From NCBI GenBank assembly GCA_019056785.1, contig DXJV01000006.1:1-64000 (forward strand): DNA of 64,000 nucleotides. The letters are read 5' to 3'. Of the stretch, positions 1-8,887 are shown in pieces (position 1 is the stretch's first letter; every line of letters starts with the position of its first letter). A program made the position numbers and the translations under genes. Source of the DNA: Candidatus Heimdallarchaeota archaeon. GTDB taxonomy: Archaea; Asgardarchaeota; Heimdallarchaeia; JABLTI01. Below the pieces are notes generated by a model that saw nothing but the letters and a program-made list of their open reading frames with translations, did no database searches and was not told the DNA's origin.

Positions 1-2
1 AA

Positions 3-356
3 TTGGCGATGAAGCTTTCTGAGCTTACTGGAAAAACAGTTCTCTCTAAAGAGGGGAAAAAACTCGGAGTCATTAAACAAGTCGAAATGCTTGCTAATGA
101 AAACGAAGTGTTAGAAGCTTATTTGGTGATCAAGAAAAGAAAAATCTTGCGAGAGAGCATTTTACTTTTTCTCCCCTTAAAGGAATATAAAATAATTGAA
201 GTGAACGAAAAAGAGGTTTGTCTTAATATTTCCATGAAAGAGTTCGAGCACTTGTTTAAATTAGAAGAACTCAAGATCCAAAGAAAGCTCTCCGAGACAA
301 AATATGCACGTATTGATCTTAGAGAGAAAATCACAATTGATATCTACAAACTTTAA
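3..356 (+). CDS. PRC-barrel domain protein
   Basis: Small protein of about 115 residues. The opening GK-LSKEGK-LG pattern, followed by alternating hydrophobic strands, is typical of a PRC-barrel, the fold shared by photosynthetic reaction centre H subunits, RimM and many small archaeal proteins that bind RNA or other proteins. The ORF track begins at a TTG at base 3; an ATG at base 9 (MKLSELTG) is the likelier start. A second protein with the same architecture (LSKEGK-LG, similar length and charged C-terminus) is encoded at 3039-3395 on the other strand, so the two flank the Arf-like GTPase operon. The cellular role is unknown; the assignment rests on fold resemblance only. The gene lies at the window edge, so an upstream extension cannot be excluded. 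Confidence 0.65.
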   Translation: MAMKLSELTGKTVLSKEGKKLGVIKQVEMLANENEVLEAYLVIKKRKILRESILLFLPLKEYKIIEVNEKEVCLNISMKEFEHLFKLEELKIQRKLSETKYARIDLREKITIDIYKL

Positions 357-620
357 TGAGTGAACCGTAGCATTTTTAGCAGTATACTCTCATTTTGTAA
401 AGATTGATAGTTTTTGCTAATCCTTCGAGTTTGGACATGCTATTAATCTATAGGTGATTTTAACGGGAATGGTTTTTATTATGAACGATGAACGTTTTTA
501 TTTGCCGGTGCATATGCTGAAGTGAATAATACCTTTTGTATATAAAAACAATTCAAGGTAAAATAAATTAAAAAAAAGAAGAGGGGAGGGAAGATATTTT
601 GTTGTTGTGAAAACGGGTTC

Positions 621-1478
621 CTAAGAGACACGAACGTTCTTATATTGCATTTCAAACCAGGTTTTACCACGTATCCTTCTTCTAAGCCATTCTGGCATGA
701 TCCATCCGAGGTATAAGATGATATATGCTACGACAAAGCCTAATTTTCGCAGTGCCCATAAGATGGGTGGCATTGCACTTCCTGTTGGCCAATGAATGCT
801 TATTTCCAAAGTAATGATAATACCCGCCAAGAGGTAAGTTATCAATCCCCAGCCAATAAGCTGCAACCCTCTTTTTCTTACTGCTTTTGATGTTCTTTTC
901 GCCAGCACAAAAGAGCGAATGCCTACTCTCAGATTGATATAGATTTGTGATAAAATAACGGGGGGTGAAATTGCTGTTATTGAAAAGTTATAGAGTGTGG
1001 TTCCTGTAATTGGCACCCGTTTTATTTGCCACCAAGACGCCTTCTCTCCTTCTGGCACAATAAAGTTTGTGAATTGTGGCGTGATATTAAAGGCCCCTAA
1101 GACAAATAATGTTAAACCAAAGCCAACAACAATTGAGATGACAATTGTATGAAGCGTTTTTAAAAGTTCATTATCCCTTAAGATATGCCTACAAGAGAAG
1201 ATATAGATCAAAGTAAGGGAGAGAAGAGGAGCTATTGAAGCGATCATTTGAAGGAGCGTCTGAGTAGATAAAGAAACACCGGCTACTTCAAGATTGTAAA
1301 CCAGAGCGGCGAGGATACTGGTTACCCCAACAAACACATATGCAAAAAAGAGTAAGAGTGTTCCTATTGTTTTCTTTTGGAGAAAGCGGATTAAGAGAGC
1401 GCCTATCAAGATAAGATTAAATAGAGTTGTTATCCAGCCAAAAGTCGAATAAAACATTGTTAAGGAATTTACCGCCAT
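621..1478 (-). CDS. polytopic membrane protein in Arf-like GTPase operon
   Basis: A 285-residue integral membrane protein with about seven hydrophobic segments. The first runs directly after the N-terminus (MFYSTFGWITTLFNLILI) and the last lies near residue 260, followed by a basic tail (RRRIRGKTW). I recognise no family. Its start codon lies four bases downstream of the stop of the Arf-like GTPase, and that gene follows a longin/roadblock-like gene, so all three probably share one transcript read leftwards. The arrangement suggests, without proving, that the GTPase acts at a membrane through this protein. No catalytic motif is visible. The overlapping 63-aa ORF at 479-670 is treated as a shadow. 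Confidence 0.75.
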   Translation of the reverse strand: MAVNSLTMFYSTFGWITTLFNLILIGALLIRFLQKKTIGTLLLFFAYVFVGVTSILAALVYNLEVAGVSLSTQTLLQMIASIAPLLSLTLIYIFSCRHILRDNELLKTLHTIVISIVVGFGLTLFVLGAFNITPQFTNFIVPEGEKASWWQIKRVPITGTTLYNFSITAISPPVILSQIYINLRVGIRSFVLAKRTSKAVRKRGLQLIGWGLITYLLAGIIITLEISIHWPTGSAMPPILWALRKLGFVVAYIILYLGWIMPEWLRRRIRGKTWFEMQYKNVRVS

Positions 1479-1482
1479 TTTC

Positions 1483-2013
1483 TTAGCCCTCCTTTAATTG
1501 CTCAAAAAACCATTTGAAGCTTTCGAAGATATTTTGCCCTGTTTTTGCCGAGGTTTCATAGCAAGCCCATTTAAAGGGAAGGTCTACCAAACCGAATTCT
1601 TGAATGAACCTGCTTCGATCCATGCCCTCAGGTAAGTCTGCTTTGTGCAATAAAACAAGAACAATCACATCGTCGTGGATTTGGTGTTCGACGATTTCTT
1701 GGAATGCTTTATAAGCCTCCTCAAATTTCATGACATCATTTTTATCAACAACAAAAACCACACCATCTGATTTTTCATTTACTTCCGGCCAGAGAACTCT
1801 GAAATCATCTTGTCCGCCCATGTCCCAAATGTTTATTTCGAGTTTTTCTATTCGAATGGTTTCTCCACGATTTATCCCCATTGTTGGCTGTGTTTTTACA
1901 AATTCACCTGTCTCGAGATATTTCACAATGGTAGTTTTTCCTGCATTTGCTAGCCCACAAAGAGTGATATTTACCTCTTTTTTTCGTTTGAATATTTTTC
2001 TAAAAAATGACAA
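1483..2013 (-). CDS. Arf/Arl-like small GTPase
   Basis: 176-residue Ras-superfamily GTPase of the Arf/Arl/SRbeta branch. The P-loop is GLANAGKT (residues 20-27). The switch I threonine lies in PTMGIN, switch II is WDMGGQ with the Arf-type GGQ (about 63-68), and the G5 motif is SAK. G4 is HKAD instead of the usual NKxD, which may weaken base recognition. The first 13 residues are hydrophobic then basic (FFRKIFKRKK), compatible with membrane association, but residue 2 is Ser, so no N-myristoylation signal is present. It is the middle gene of a three-gene operon between a longin/roadblock-like protein and a polytopic membrane protein. Arf-like GTPases are a hallmark of Asgard archaea; the specific target is unknown. 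Confidence 0.92.
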   Translation of the reverse strand: MSFFRKIFKRKKEVNITLCGLANAGKTTIVKYLETGEFVKTQPTMGINRGETIRIEKLEINIWDMGGQDDFRVLWPEVNEKSDGVVFVVDKNDVMKFEEAYKAFQEIVEHQIHDDVIVLVLLHKADLPEGMDRSRFIQEFGLVDLPFKWACYETSAKTGQNIFESFKWFFEQLKEG

Positions 2014-2082
2014 TTTTTTCTTACACCTTTATCTTTTCGGAACGATTACTCTCTTTCACACTATCTTTACGGCCTGAGCTCC

Positions 2083-2601
2083 TTACCTCCAAAGGTCTTC
2101 CTCGAGGTCCTCAGTATAATCTTTTTCTTCCTCAGAACTTTCCATATCATTAAATTTGATCGAAATCGTCGCAATAGAGCTTATTTTAATGTTAATTACT
2201 CCCTTTACAAAGCCTGTGTAAAGATTGGGCAGAATCTCTTGGATGATATCTAGCTTTAATAATGATTTCCCATCTAATTCCTTGATTATACATGAAAAGG
2301 TTTTTTTTATCCCCTCAAGATTATACTTCATATCTTCAAAGACTGCGATGATTGCTCCGATATTATGCCGAACATCTTCTTGTGGTAACTGGAAAATATA
2401 ACTGGAATAGAAGAGGTCTCCAATGGACCCTGAAGAGAAATCGCCAGGCTTTGCACTCATTGGCATTGACTTGTATGTTAGCTCGTCCAGTACTTTTTTT
2501 GGTAGAACTTTGGGATAGGCAGTTACAAGTTCCAATCCTTTGTTTCCCATTTGTACTAGACAAAGGGTTATTGGTTTCAAAAATATTGCCTCCAAAGTCA
2601 A
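2083..2601 (-). CDS. longin/roadblock-like small-GTPase partner (tentative)
   Basis: 172 residues. The opening pattern (LCLVQMGNKGLELVTAYPKVLP) resembles the first strands of longin or roadblock folds, in which a sensory-type beta sheet reports on 'material supplied' such as GTPases. This is followed by P-M-S-x-KPGDF and a long amphipathic helix (about 95-120). The C-terminus is very acidic (SSEEEKDYTEDLEEDL). It is the first gene of the operon carrying the Arf-like GTPase and a membrane protein. In Asgard archaea, longin and roadblock proteins are frequent GTPase partners (established knowledge). The assignment here is by pattern and context and could be wrong. Start taken at 2601. Confidence 0.55.
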   Translation of the reverse strand: MTLEAIFLKPITLCLVQMGNKGLELVTAYPKVLPKKVLDELTYKSMPMSAKPGDFSSGSIGDLFYSSYIFQLPQEDVRHNIGAIIAVFEDMKYNLEGIKKTFSCIIKELDGKSLLKLDIIQEILPNLYTGFVKGVINIKISSIATISIKFNDMESSEEEKDYTEDLEEDLWR

Positions 2602-3038
2602 ACTTTTGAATGAGCTTAGGAAAACTCATTTAAATAAGTTTTTTTGTGGGTAAATTGACACTTTTTATTTATTTTGTTGAAATTTATTGTCACCCTTGCA
2701 ATTGCTCATTACTCTATAGAGATAAAAAGTTTGACCAAAACACTCGAGGAGGAAAGATTTCACCGAATTTTATTTGGCAGATCCACCCCCACCATCACAT
2801 TTCCCCCATAAAACTTTGAAAAATTCGGTTGGAACTGCTAAAGGCCTTATTAGACGACAAATACCGGTTTGAATCCTTGAGACTTTTCTCCAATAATTGT
2901 TCATTTTAATAACCTTTTTAGCAAACAATGATGTAAGCACCTCTTTTCTCTGAAATTTTCTTCAAGGTTTATTTCTTCTGCAAAGGAAATTAATGAAAAA
3001 AAATGAAAAGGTCTTTTTAAGCAGAAACGAATTTTTGC
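2602..3038. promoter_or_regulatory. intergenic region with TATA-like promoter for the GTPase operon
   Basis: Gene-free stretch of about 440 bases. Next to the operon start, the leftward strand carries a TTATTTAAAT element (plus-strand bases about 2629-2639), roughly 30 bases before the start codon at 2601. This fits an archaeal TATA box with little or no leader. A C-rich tract (cacccccaccatcac, near 2775) and a T-loop-like heptamer near 2870 were inspected; neither builds a tRNA. Nothing else convincing was seen. Confidence 0.4.
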
Positions 3039-3395
3039 TTACCATCGTCTTAGGATGTATTCTCTGAAAATTGCTTTATCGAAATCAGGAATTTTGCCGA
3101 ATTTAGTTTCAGCAATCTTTGCCTGTTTGTCCAATTTTTCTTTAATAATGAAATAGTTGCAGTCTTTTTTACTGATATCAATCTGAACCTCATCATCAGT
3201 TATTTTTCGTAATTTAAACAGCTGCATTGGGAGCGCAAGAAGAATATTTTTCTGAAGAACTCTGCGATAATCAATGACAACAAAGACTTTTAACGCATTG
3301 TTTTGGTCTAGTGAAAAATCAATTCGTTTTACTTTTCCAAGAACCTTCCCTTCTTTTGAGAGTGCAATTTTACCAATAATATCAGGAAATTCCAT
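3039..3395 (-). CDS. PRC-barrel domain protein
   Basis: 118 residues, paralogous in layout to the protein at the left window edge. It has GKIALSKEGKVLGKVKRIDF near the N-terminus, strands around VFVVIDYRRVL and a charged helical tail. PRC-barrels of this size are common in archaea and usually act as small adaptor domains; no enzyme motif is present. It stands alone, transcribed leftwards, with at least 250 bases free on each side. The paired occurrence of two PRC-barrel genes around a GTPase operon may reflect an old duplication. Function not predicted. Confidence 0.65.
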   Translation of the reverse strand: MEFPDIIGKIALSKEGKVLGKVKRIDFSLDQNNALKVFVVIDYRRVLQKNILLALPMQLFKLRKITDDEVQIDISKKDCNYFIIKEKLDKQAKIAETKFGKIPDFDKAIFREYILRRW

Positions 3396-3657
3396 GTGTT
3401 ATCCCATCTTCTAGATAAAAGTTTCTTCTTTTTGTATTTTAACCTTTTTAATCTAGGAGTAGTAATCATTCAGCTTAGTTTATGAAGGTTAATAATACTT
3501 GAATCATGTTTGAAGGAAAACACATGAGTTGTTTTTTCTCTTCTGCCTTTTTTTTATCCCTCTGTTTTTCTTTGTTAACTCAAGTCGATTAACCCTATTG
3601 ATAAGAAAAATTTCTATTAAGATAACTTTGGTAAGGAAGTGGGCTTAATAGGGCAGA

Positions 3658-3984
3658 CTAGTGCTGTCTGAATTCAAGAGCAGCTTCCTCAACAGCTCCT
3701 TTAAGGTCAGTAAGTATTTGTTCGAACAGAGGTTTGAAATCGTCGTGAAAACATTCTGCCCGACCGTGAGGATTAAAAAAGGCAACCAACTCACCTGTTG
3801 TTACATCTAAAATCCGAAATGTTGGCCTTGGGATTGGTCCTGGTTTGGGGCCTGACCCTACTTTTGGAGGGATAATCTCGAGTTGATATTTTTCTTTACA
3901 ATATTTTTCGACTAACTTAGGGATCAATTTTTGCCGGGTATCAAATTCTACTTGTAAATAGGGAGGTTCTACCATTATTTTCAC
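3658..3984 (-). CDS. hypothetical protein, 108 aa
   Basis: I do not recognise this protein. It has a proline-rich linker (PPKVGSGPKPGPIPRPTF) separating an N-terminal helix-rich half from a C-terminal segment (ILDVTTGELVAFFNPHGR) and an amphipathic helix. There is no signal peptide, membrane span or cysteine cluster. Codon usage matches the neighbours, and the gene ends 3 bases after a CAC-rich tail. A promoter for it and for the divergent exoprotein gene at 4090 must lie in the roughly 105 AT-rich bases between them. Confidence 0.55.
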   Translation of the reverse strand: MKIMVEPPYLQVEFDTRQKLIPKLVEKYCKEKYQLEIIPPKVGSGPKPGPIPRPTFRILDVTTGELVAFFNPHGRAECFHDDFKPLFEQILTDLKGAVEEAALEFRQH

Positions 3985-4089
3985 TCTTGTTTCTGAGCTT
4001 TTATCCCTCTTTTCGGTATAAAAACCAGAATATAATTCTTAAATAGACAGTTTTTTTATTGTGAAAGTTTACTTATTAATTCGTTTCTT

Positions 4090-6333
4090 TTGGCTGTGAA
4101 TGATATGTCTCCTCAGAAAGTTCCCTCTGTAATAGCAAGAATTCAAGGGCTTATTATTGTGCTAATTCTTTTACAATCTTTACTCCCACTTTTGGGTTCT
4201 AGTCAGTATACCAGCCAATTGAAGGCTTTTACCCATGCGTCTTTCAAATCTCAGAGTGTCTCCCCTACTGCTCCGTCTTGGCTTAAAAACGCGCGTATTG
4301 TTGGTTATGAATTCTGGGAAGATGAAGATGACGCAAGTGTTCGGGCGAAAGTTGCAGAGTTATGTGAACAAAACGTGAATGTTTTAGAACTTGATATTGG
4401 TCTGATTAATAACTATGAAACGTTTTTTGAACCTGAAATATTTCTTAATGCCACAAAACAAATCGTTTCTATTGCCCATGAGAAAGGTTTAGCTGTTGTG
4501 GAATACATTGCTGGTTTTGAATTAATTACTCCTAATGTTGCCTGGAAAGAGCATTCGACGTTCAAGGATCATCCTGATTGGATTCAAAGAGATTTGCATG
4601 GAAACTACGCCGTTTATGGCCCAGAACTTGGTTTTTGGGTCGAAGAGGGTGCTGAGTCAGCCTGGGTTACCCCTCTTGCTCCGGAGTGGCGCAGCCAGTA
4701 TATGTCTATTATTGCTGACCTTGCTGCAACCGGCGTGGATGGTATTTATATTGATGTTCCGTTCTGGAGGACCTGGTACAGTGAGGAAAATGACTGGACC
4801 TGGGGAAGCTTTGACAATTATACCGTTAGCGAATTTATTTCAAGGTATGGTCACCCCCCACCAGCTAATGAATCAGACTTTGATTTGAACAATCCTTTGT
4901 TTATTGAATGGCTGCAATTCCGCACGACAATTATCAATGAGTTTTTTGCTGAGGTCTCAACAATTGCAAAAGGCATTAATCCTAACATTCAAATCATTGC
5001 TGAGATTTGGTTGGCACAAGCACTTCACGCCTTGCTCTCAGGGGCAGACCCTTACTATCTTTATGATTATGTTGATGCAATTACTTACGAATTTGGCACC
5101 GAGGGTGATTCCAAGGCCTTTACTGAAGAGCTCTGGTTATACGTGGTCATTAAGAATCTTCTTTACCGTGCTCTTGACCATGACCATCCTAGCTGGATAC
5201 TAGATTATGCTGTCAAACCGGAAGATTCCACACTCCTTGCAGCGGCAGACGTTCTCTTTGAAGGCAATTTTTGGGAGACAAAAGGACCGGAAATGGCTGG
5301 CACTGTAGGGTTCGAATATCGTAAAGCCCTCTTTAATTGGATTGCCACCTATGATGACTTTCTCTATGGTAATTGGGAAGTCGTTAATCCTGTAGCTGTC
5401 TATTACAGCCCCCAGACACGAGACTTTGTCTATTCCCTCGAGGCAATTCACCATCCTATTCTTGATTATGGAGAAGGTGTACTTGACGAGCAATTCTGGG
5501 GGGCGTATAATGAATTTATCGGCGGTCATCATTCTTATGATCTCTATGGCTTAACGGCAATGTTGCTCCAATCGCATATTCCCACAAAAATCATCACTTC
5601 GAGAGATCTCGCACGCCTCCAGGAGTTAGGAGTGCAAATGTTGATACTCCCTGATGTTGCAGCGATGAACGAAACAGAAATGACTTTTGTTGAAGCCTTT
5701 GCGAAAGGAAAGCCGGTGATCGCGACCGGCAATACTTCACTTTATTACCAAAACGGGACCAGAAGAGCTGAGTTTGGCTTAGCAAGTCTTTTTGGAACAA
5801 GCATCCATGAAACAGCACCGGTGGTTGTTCATGGTAATGTAACCTTTATCCGCGGTCGTCCAGGTGAAGCGTTTTTAGTTGATTTATTGCTCGGCCTAAC
5901 AGAGGCTGCGAAGGAAAAGCGAACAAGCTTCTTTAACGATATTTTCACTCCACTCGGTTTTCCGTTTCAAATGCTTACAAATGCCCCCACAACGGTATTC
6001 ATGAATCCTTACACAAATGGAACCACCACTATCGTTCGGGCTGTGAATTTTGATAGTACGCGTAAGAATCATCAAAAACCAAATGAGCAAACTTTTAATC
6101 TCACCGTTTTTGATTCCTCAGGAACGAAACTTGAGACAAATAGTTCAATTAGCATTAATTATGGTGGTATTGTTATCTTTAATGGCGAGTTTCTGCAGCT
6201 TTTAACTGAATTTTATATTCCTCGAAGTACACCAAGTTGGCTGCTGGTTGGTTTTACGATTACTTGTGCAAGCATCGTTGTTATTCTAGTACTTGTTTTT
6301 ATCGTGCACCGGAAAAGATTGAAGAAGAATTAA
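4090..6333 (+). CDS. membrane-anchored GH42-like glycoside hydrolase
   Basis: 747-residue exported protein. It has an N-terminal hydrophobic signal (GLIIVLILLQSLLPLL) and a C-terminal anchor (about 720-742) ending in a basic stop-transfer (HRKRLKKN), so it should face outward. Residues about 60-450 read as a TIM-barrel hydrolase, with strand-end motifs GVDGIYIDVPFW and IIAEIW supplying candidate acidic residues. Residues about 450-610 (YYSPQTRDF, LLQSHIPTKIITSRDL, KGKPVIATGNT) resemble the beta-galactosidase trimerisation/GATase-like domain of GH42-type enzymes. The substrate is unknown. Start is TTG at 4090, with GTG 4096 and ATG 4105 possible. It is monocistronic, with no transporter gene beside it. 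Family-level confidence is moderate; the catalytic pair needs structural confirmation. Confidence 0.65.
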   Translation: MAVNDMSPQKVPSVIARIQGLIIVLILLQSLLPLLGSSQYTSQLKAFTHASFKSQSVSPTAPSWLKNARIVGYEFWEDEDDASVRAKVAELCEQNVNVLELDIGLINNYETFFEPEIFLNATKQIVSIAHEKGLAVVEYIAGFELITPNVAWKEHSTFKDHPDWIQRDLHGNYAVYGPELGFWVEEGAESAWVTPLAPEWRSQYMSIIADLAATGVDGIYIDVPFWRTWYSEENDWTWGSFDNYTVSEFISRYGHPPPANESDFDLNNPLFIEWLQFRTTIINEFFAEVSTIAKGINPNIQIIAEIWLAQALHALLSGADPYYLYDYVDAITYEFGTEGDSKAFTEELWLYVVIKNLLYRALDHDHPSWILDYAVKPEDSTLLAAADVLFEGNFWETKGPEMAGTVGFEYRKALFNWIATYDDFLYGNWEVVNPVAVYYSPQTRDFVYSLEAIHHPILDYGEGVLDEQFWGAYNEFIGGHHSYDLYGLTAMLLQSHIPTKIITSRDLARLQELGVQMLILPDVAAMNETEMTFVEAFAKGKPVIATGNTSLYYQNGTRRAEFGLASLFGTSIHETAPVVVHGNVTFIRGRPGEAFLVDLLLGLTEAAKEKRTSFFNDIFTPLGFPFQMLTNAPTTVFMNPYTNGTTTIVRAVNFDSTRKNHQKPNEQTFNLTVFDSSGTKLETNSSISINYGGIVIFNGEFLQLLTEFYIPRSTPSWLLVGFTITCASIVVILVLVFIVHRKRLKKN

Positions 6334-6475
6334 GGAAAATTGTCTAAAATTAGTAGTTTTGGTAAAAAAAGGAGTTCTAATGATAGTTGCTACTTTTTTT
6401 TCAACTAAGATCAAGCTGCAAGTAGACTTTTCTTTACAAACATAAGTAACTGTTTTATCAAGCACGTTTCTTCAA

Positions 6476-7219
6476 TTACTCATCAAAAAATTCGCGATAA
6501 TATTGATATTCTTGCCAGAGACGATATCGGCGCAAATAATATAATGGAACAGCAAGAATCAGTAAAGCAACAATTATAACCCCTATGGCAATACTTCGTG
6601 CAATTTGCCCTTCTTTTGAAAATTCAATGGCTGCATAAATAAGTCCTGCTATTGAAATAATGAGCGAGCAAGAAAAATAGACAATATCGCGTATCTGGAG
6701 TGGGTTTGGTTTTGATTTTGAAAACTTATTATATTTACTGCTTGAAGGGATGATCCGCGTTAAATGAGTGCTCCCGCATTGAAAACAAAACCGGGCTTTC
6801 ACGGGATTTATTGCGCCACAATTGTCGCATTTTTTTTGGAAGTAGGCAAATTTATCATTATGACTAAAAAGCATGTTGAAATCAGCACCACAATTAAAGC
6901 AAAATCCCTCTAAAACTTTTGCATTTTCTGTTCCCTCGAGTAATATCCCACAAATGGGGCAACGTTTTAATTTGAGCATGTGAATTTGTTCTTTCGTTAG
7001 AACTGGTGTGGGTTGCCACTTTTCGGCTTTCGTAATTTTCGCTGCATCCTCTGGAAGAACTATGTATGCTCCTTTTATGACCAGGCCAAGCTTTTTTGCT
7101 ACAACTTCAAGTTCATCAAAAGTTAATTGGGTGATCGTCAATACCCAGTTTATTCTCGCTTTCCTCTCTTTAGAGATTAAATAATATACTTCGTTTATTT
7201 TTTCCTGAGAAATCGTCAT
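6476..7219 (-). CDS. double zinc-ribbon membrane protein with N-terminal helical domain
   Basis: About 247 residues from the ATG at 7219 (MTISQEK); the ORF track extends it by nine residues to 7246. An N-terminal winged-helix-like or helical domain (ISQEKINEVYYLI...VVAKKLGLVI) comes first. Two zinc ribbons follow: CPICG...CFNCG, then CDNCG...CFQCG. Two membrane spans (about 190-210 and 220-240) and a short aromatic cytoplasmic tail close the protein. This cytosolic zinc ribbon plus two-TM architecture is common in archaeal proteins of unknown role. It ends about 140 bases from the convergent exoprotein gene. No enzymatic activity is inferred. Confidence 0.7.
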   Translation of the reverse strand: MTISQEKINEVYYLISKERKARINWVLTITQLTFDELEVVAKKLGLVIKGAYIVLPEDAAKITKAEKWQPTPVLTKEQIHMLKLKRCPICGILLEGTENAKVLEGFCFNCGADFNMLFSHNDKFAYFQKKCDNCGAINPVKARFCFQCGSTHLTRIIPSSSKYNKFSKSKPNPLQIRDIVYFSCSLIISIAGLIYAAIEFSKEGQIARSIAIGVIIVALLILAVPLYYLRRYRLWQEYQYYREFFDE

Positions 7220-7330
7220 TCTGTTTCTCCCACATATATTCCCCAAAAACAGACTTTTAAAGCTTTACAATATCTATTGGCTTTCTCATCACTAATTCTC
7301 TTTTCTCTCTCCCCTCGAAGCAAATGATCA

Positions 7331-8038
7331 TCATGAAGTGGATTTTCTCTCTTCCCTTTTTTTGGGCACCATGCCATCGAGCATAACCTTAATTTGAGTA
7401 TCGACAAGCTTGACCACATCGATTTCTTCTTTGCTTCCTCGAAAGAGGAGTGTCGGGAGGTGAGCAATTAGTGGTAATAAATTGGATGTTACTAAAATGC
7501 CACATTCCTCCGGCAATAGATCCTCTCGTAAATTCCCCGCTTTTTTACAGCGCTCAAAATAGTCAGTTAATACTTCTAAGATGTTAACTGATTGGATGGC
7601 TTTTTGAAAGAGTCCTGGTCCTTGTAAACCATCTCCAAGTTCTTGGTTTAATTTAATGAAAATACGCCTGATTTTCGGGCTATCCCGTACGAGAAATTGC
7701 AGGAAGGTCTGATTCTCAGTTATGGTTTTCGCCATCATCTTTCCAATGATTGGAAGTGAAACTTTGAGGTCCGGCACCAGGGCTTTCACTGTTTCCATAA
7801 ATGCTTTCCATTCATCTGTAATTTTTTGAATATTTACTTCTAAAATTGTCTGGAGGATGGCGTATTTGTTCTTATAAAACCGGTACAGCATTGCTTCTGA
7901 TATTCCTTCGGCTTTGGCAATTTTCCGCATGCTTAACCCATTGAATCCCTCTCTCGCGAGTACTGTTAGGGCGGATTTAATTATCGATTCCTTTCTCTTC
8001 TCTTTTCTTAGCCTTAGTTTCTCGACCATTGTCTTCAT
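7331..8038 (-). CDS. TetR/AcrR-family transcriptional regulator
   Basis: 235 residues with a classic TetR N-terminal HTH: about 20-60, ALTVLAREGFNGLSMRKIAKAEGISEAMLYRFYKNK. An all-helical ligand-binding domain follows, containing a predicted hydrophobic pocket region. It is divergent from an ABC exporter (ATPase plus FtsX-like permease) across a 114-base spacer. That spacer carries a perfect 12-bp palindrome and a perfect AGACA-n2-TGTCT inverted repeat, both good operator candidates. The likely role is ligand-relieved repression of the exporter and of itself. The effector is unknown. TetR family is a confident call; the target is inferred from layout. Confidence 0.9.
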   Translation of the reverse strand: MKTMVEKLRLRKEKRKESIIKSALTVLAREGFNGLSMRKIAKAEGISEAMLYRFYKNKYAILQTILEVNIQKITDEWKAFMETVKALVPDLKVSLPIIGKMMAKTITENQTFLQFLVRDSPKIRRIFIKLNQELGDGLQGPGLFQKAIQSVNILEVLTDYFERCKKAGNLREDLLPEECGILVTSNLLPLIAHLPTLLFRGSKEEIDVVKLVDTQIKVMLDGMVPKKREERKSTS

Positions 8039-8056
8039 TTAATACCAATTGTAAAA

Positions 8057-8092
8057 GTTTATATAAACGTTATCCTAAGTAGACACTTGTCT
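8057..8092. promoter_or_regulatory. shared TATA palindrome and TetR operator candidate
   Basis: GTTTATATAAAC (8057-8068) is a perfect 12-bp palindrome containing a TATA box readable in both directions, 19 bases from the TetR start. AGACA-CT-TGTCT (8081-8092) is a perfect inverted repeat 13 bases farther towards the ABC genes. Together they look like a divergent promoter with an operator. Role inferred from position. Confidence 0.5.
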
Positions 8093-8152
8093 CAACTTGT
8101 GGACATGCTTTAACACTTGAAATGAGAAGAAGAAAAAACAAAGATAGAGTGA

Positions 8153-8857
8153 ATGGTGATGACGCAGGATTATATTAAGGCAGTGGGATTAGTGAAGGAT
8201 TATATTTTAGGGGCAACCATTGTCCGTGCTTTAAGAGATGTGAGCTTCTCTGTTAGGCAAGGTGAAATTTTATTCTTAATGGGCCCTTCTGGGAGTGGGA
8301 AAACAACTCTAGTTAACATTCTTGGGGGAATTGACTATCCCACAGCGGGTCAGGTGTTCTATAATGGCAATGAGATTACCAAGCTGAAACCCGCTGCCTT
8401 AACTACTTTCAGGAAGGAGAAGCTTGCGTATGTCTTCCAATTTTATTCGTTGATCCCCACATTAACTGCTATCGAGAATGTTCAATTAATGATGGAATTG
8501 GTTGGTTTTCGAGGGAAAGAGTTGAAACAAAAGTCCGAAGAGGCTTTACAAGCGGTTGGTTTAGCTGAGCGAATGAATAATTTTCCTTCTCAACTTTCCG
8601 GGGGAGAACGGCAACGTGTGGCCATTGCGCGTGCCTTAGCTAAGGATCCTGAGGTTATCATTTTGGATGAACCTACCGGGCAGCTGGACCAAGAAACCGG
8701 CATCCAGGTGATAGAATTGGTGCGGAAGATTTGCAAAGAGCGACAAAAAACAGTAATCCTAGTAACGCACGATCAGAGCATTACTTATCTTGCTGATCGC
8801 GTGCTTCATCTCCATTCAGGGCGGATTATTAAAGAAGAGGGTGTAAACAATGGTTGA
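8153..8857 (+). CDS. ABC transporter ATP-binding protein, LolD/MacB type
   Basis: 234 residues with a full ABC ATPase set: Walker A GPSGSGKTT (about 44-52), Q-loop FQFYSLIPTLTA, signature LSGGERQR, Walker B VIILDEPTG and switch His in VTHD. The FQFY-L-PTLTA-ENV pattern is that of the MacB/LolD/FtsE-like export group. The FtsX-like permease follows 30 bases downstream, making a two-gene operon opposite a TetR regulator. These systems move lipids, lipoproteins or hydrophobic compounds, or transmit force across the membrane, rather than importing nutrients. ATG at 8153; GTG 8156 and ATG 8159 are alternatives. Confidence 0.93.
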   Translation: MVMTQDYIKAVGLVKDYILGATIVRALRDVSFSVRQGEILFLMGPSGSGKTTLVNILGGIDYPTAGQVFYNGNEITKLKPAALTTFRKEKLAYVFQFYSLIPTLTAIENVQLMMELVGFRGKELKQKSEEALQAVGLAERMNNFPSQLSGGERQRVAIARALAKDPEVIILDEPTGQLDQETGIQVIELVRKICKERQKTVILVTHDQSITYLADRVLHLHSGRIIKEEGVNNG

Positions 8858-8887
8858 GAATTTTGAATTATCGGAGGACTAAACTCA

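Noticed and set aside
479-670. 63-aa minus-strand ORF
   Set aside because: Overlaps the end of the membrane protein gene in another frame and is rich in random aromatic residues; treated as a shadow.
2770-2900. possible tRNA (T-loop-like GGATTCAAACC on the minus strand)
   Set aside because: No five-pair T-stem, no acceptor stem and no anticodon arm can be built around it.
2930-3000. C/D-box small RNA candidate (ATGATGT ... CTGA)
   Set aside because: C box has a mismatch and no C'/D' pair follows at the right spacing.
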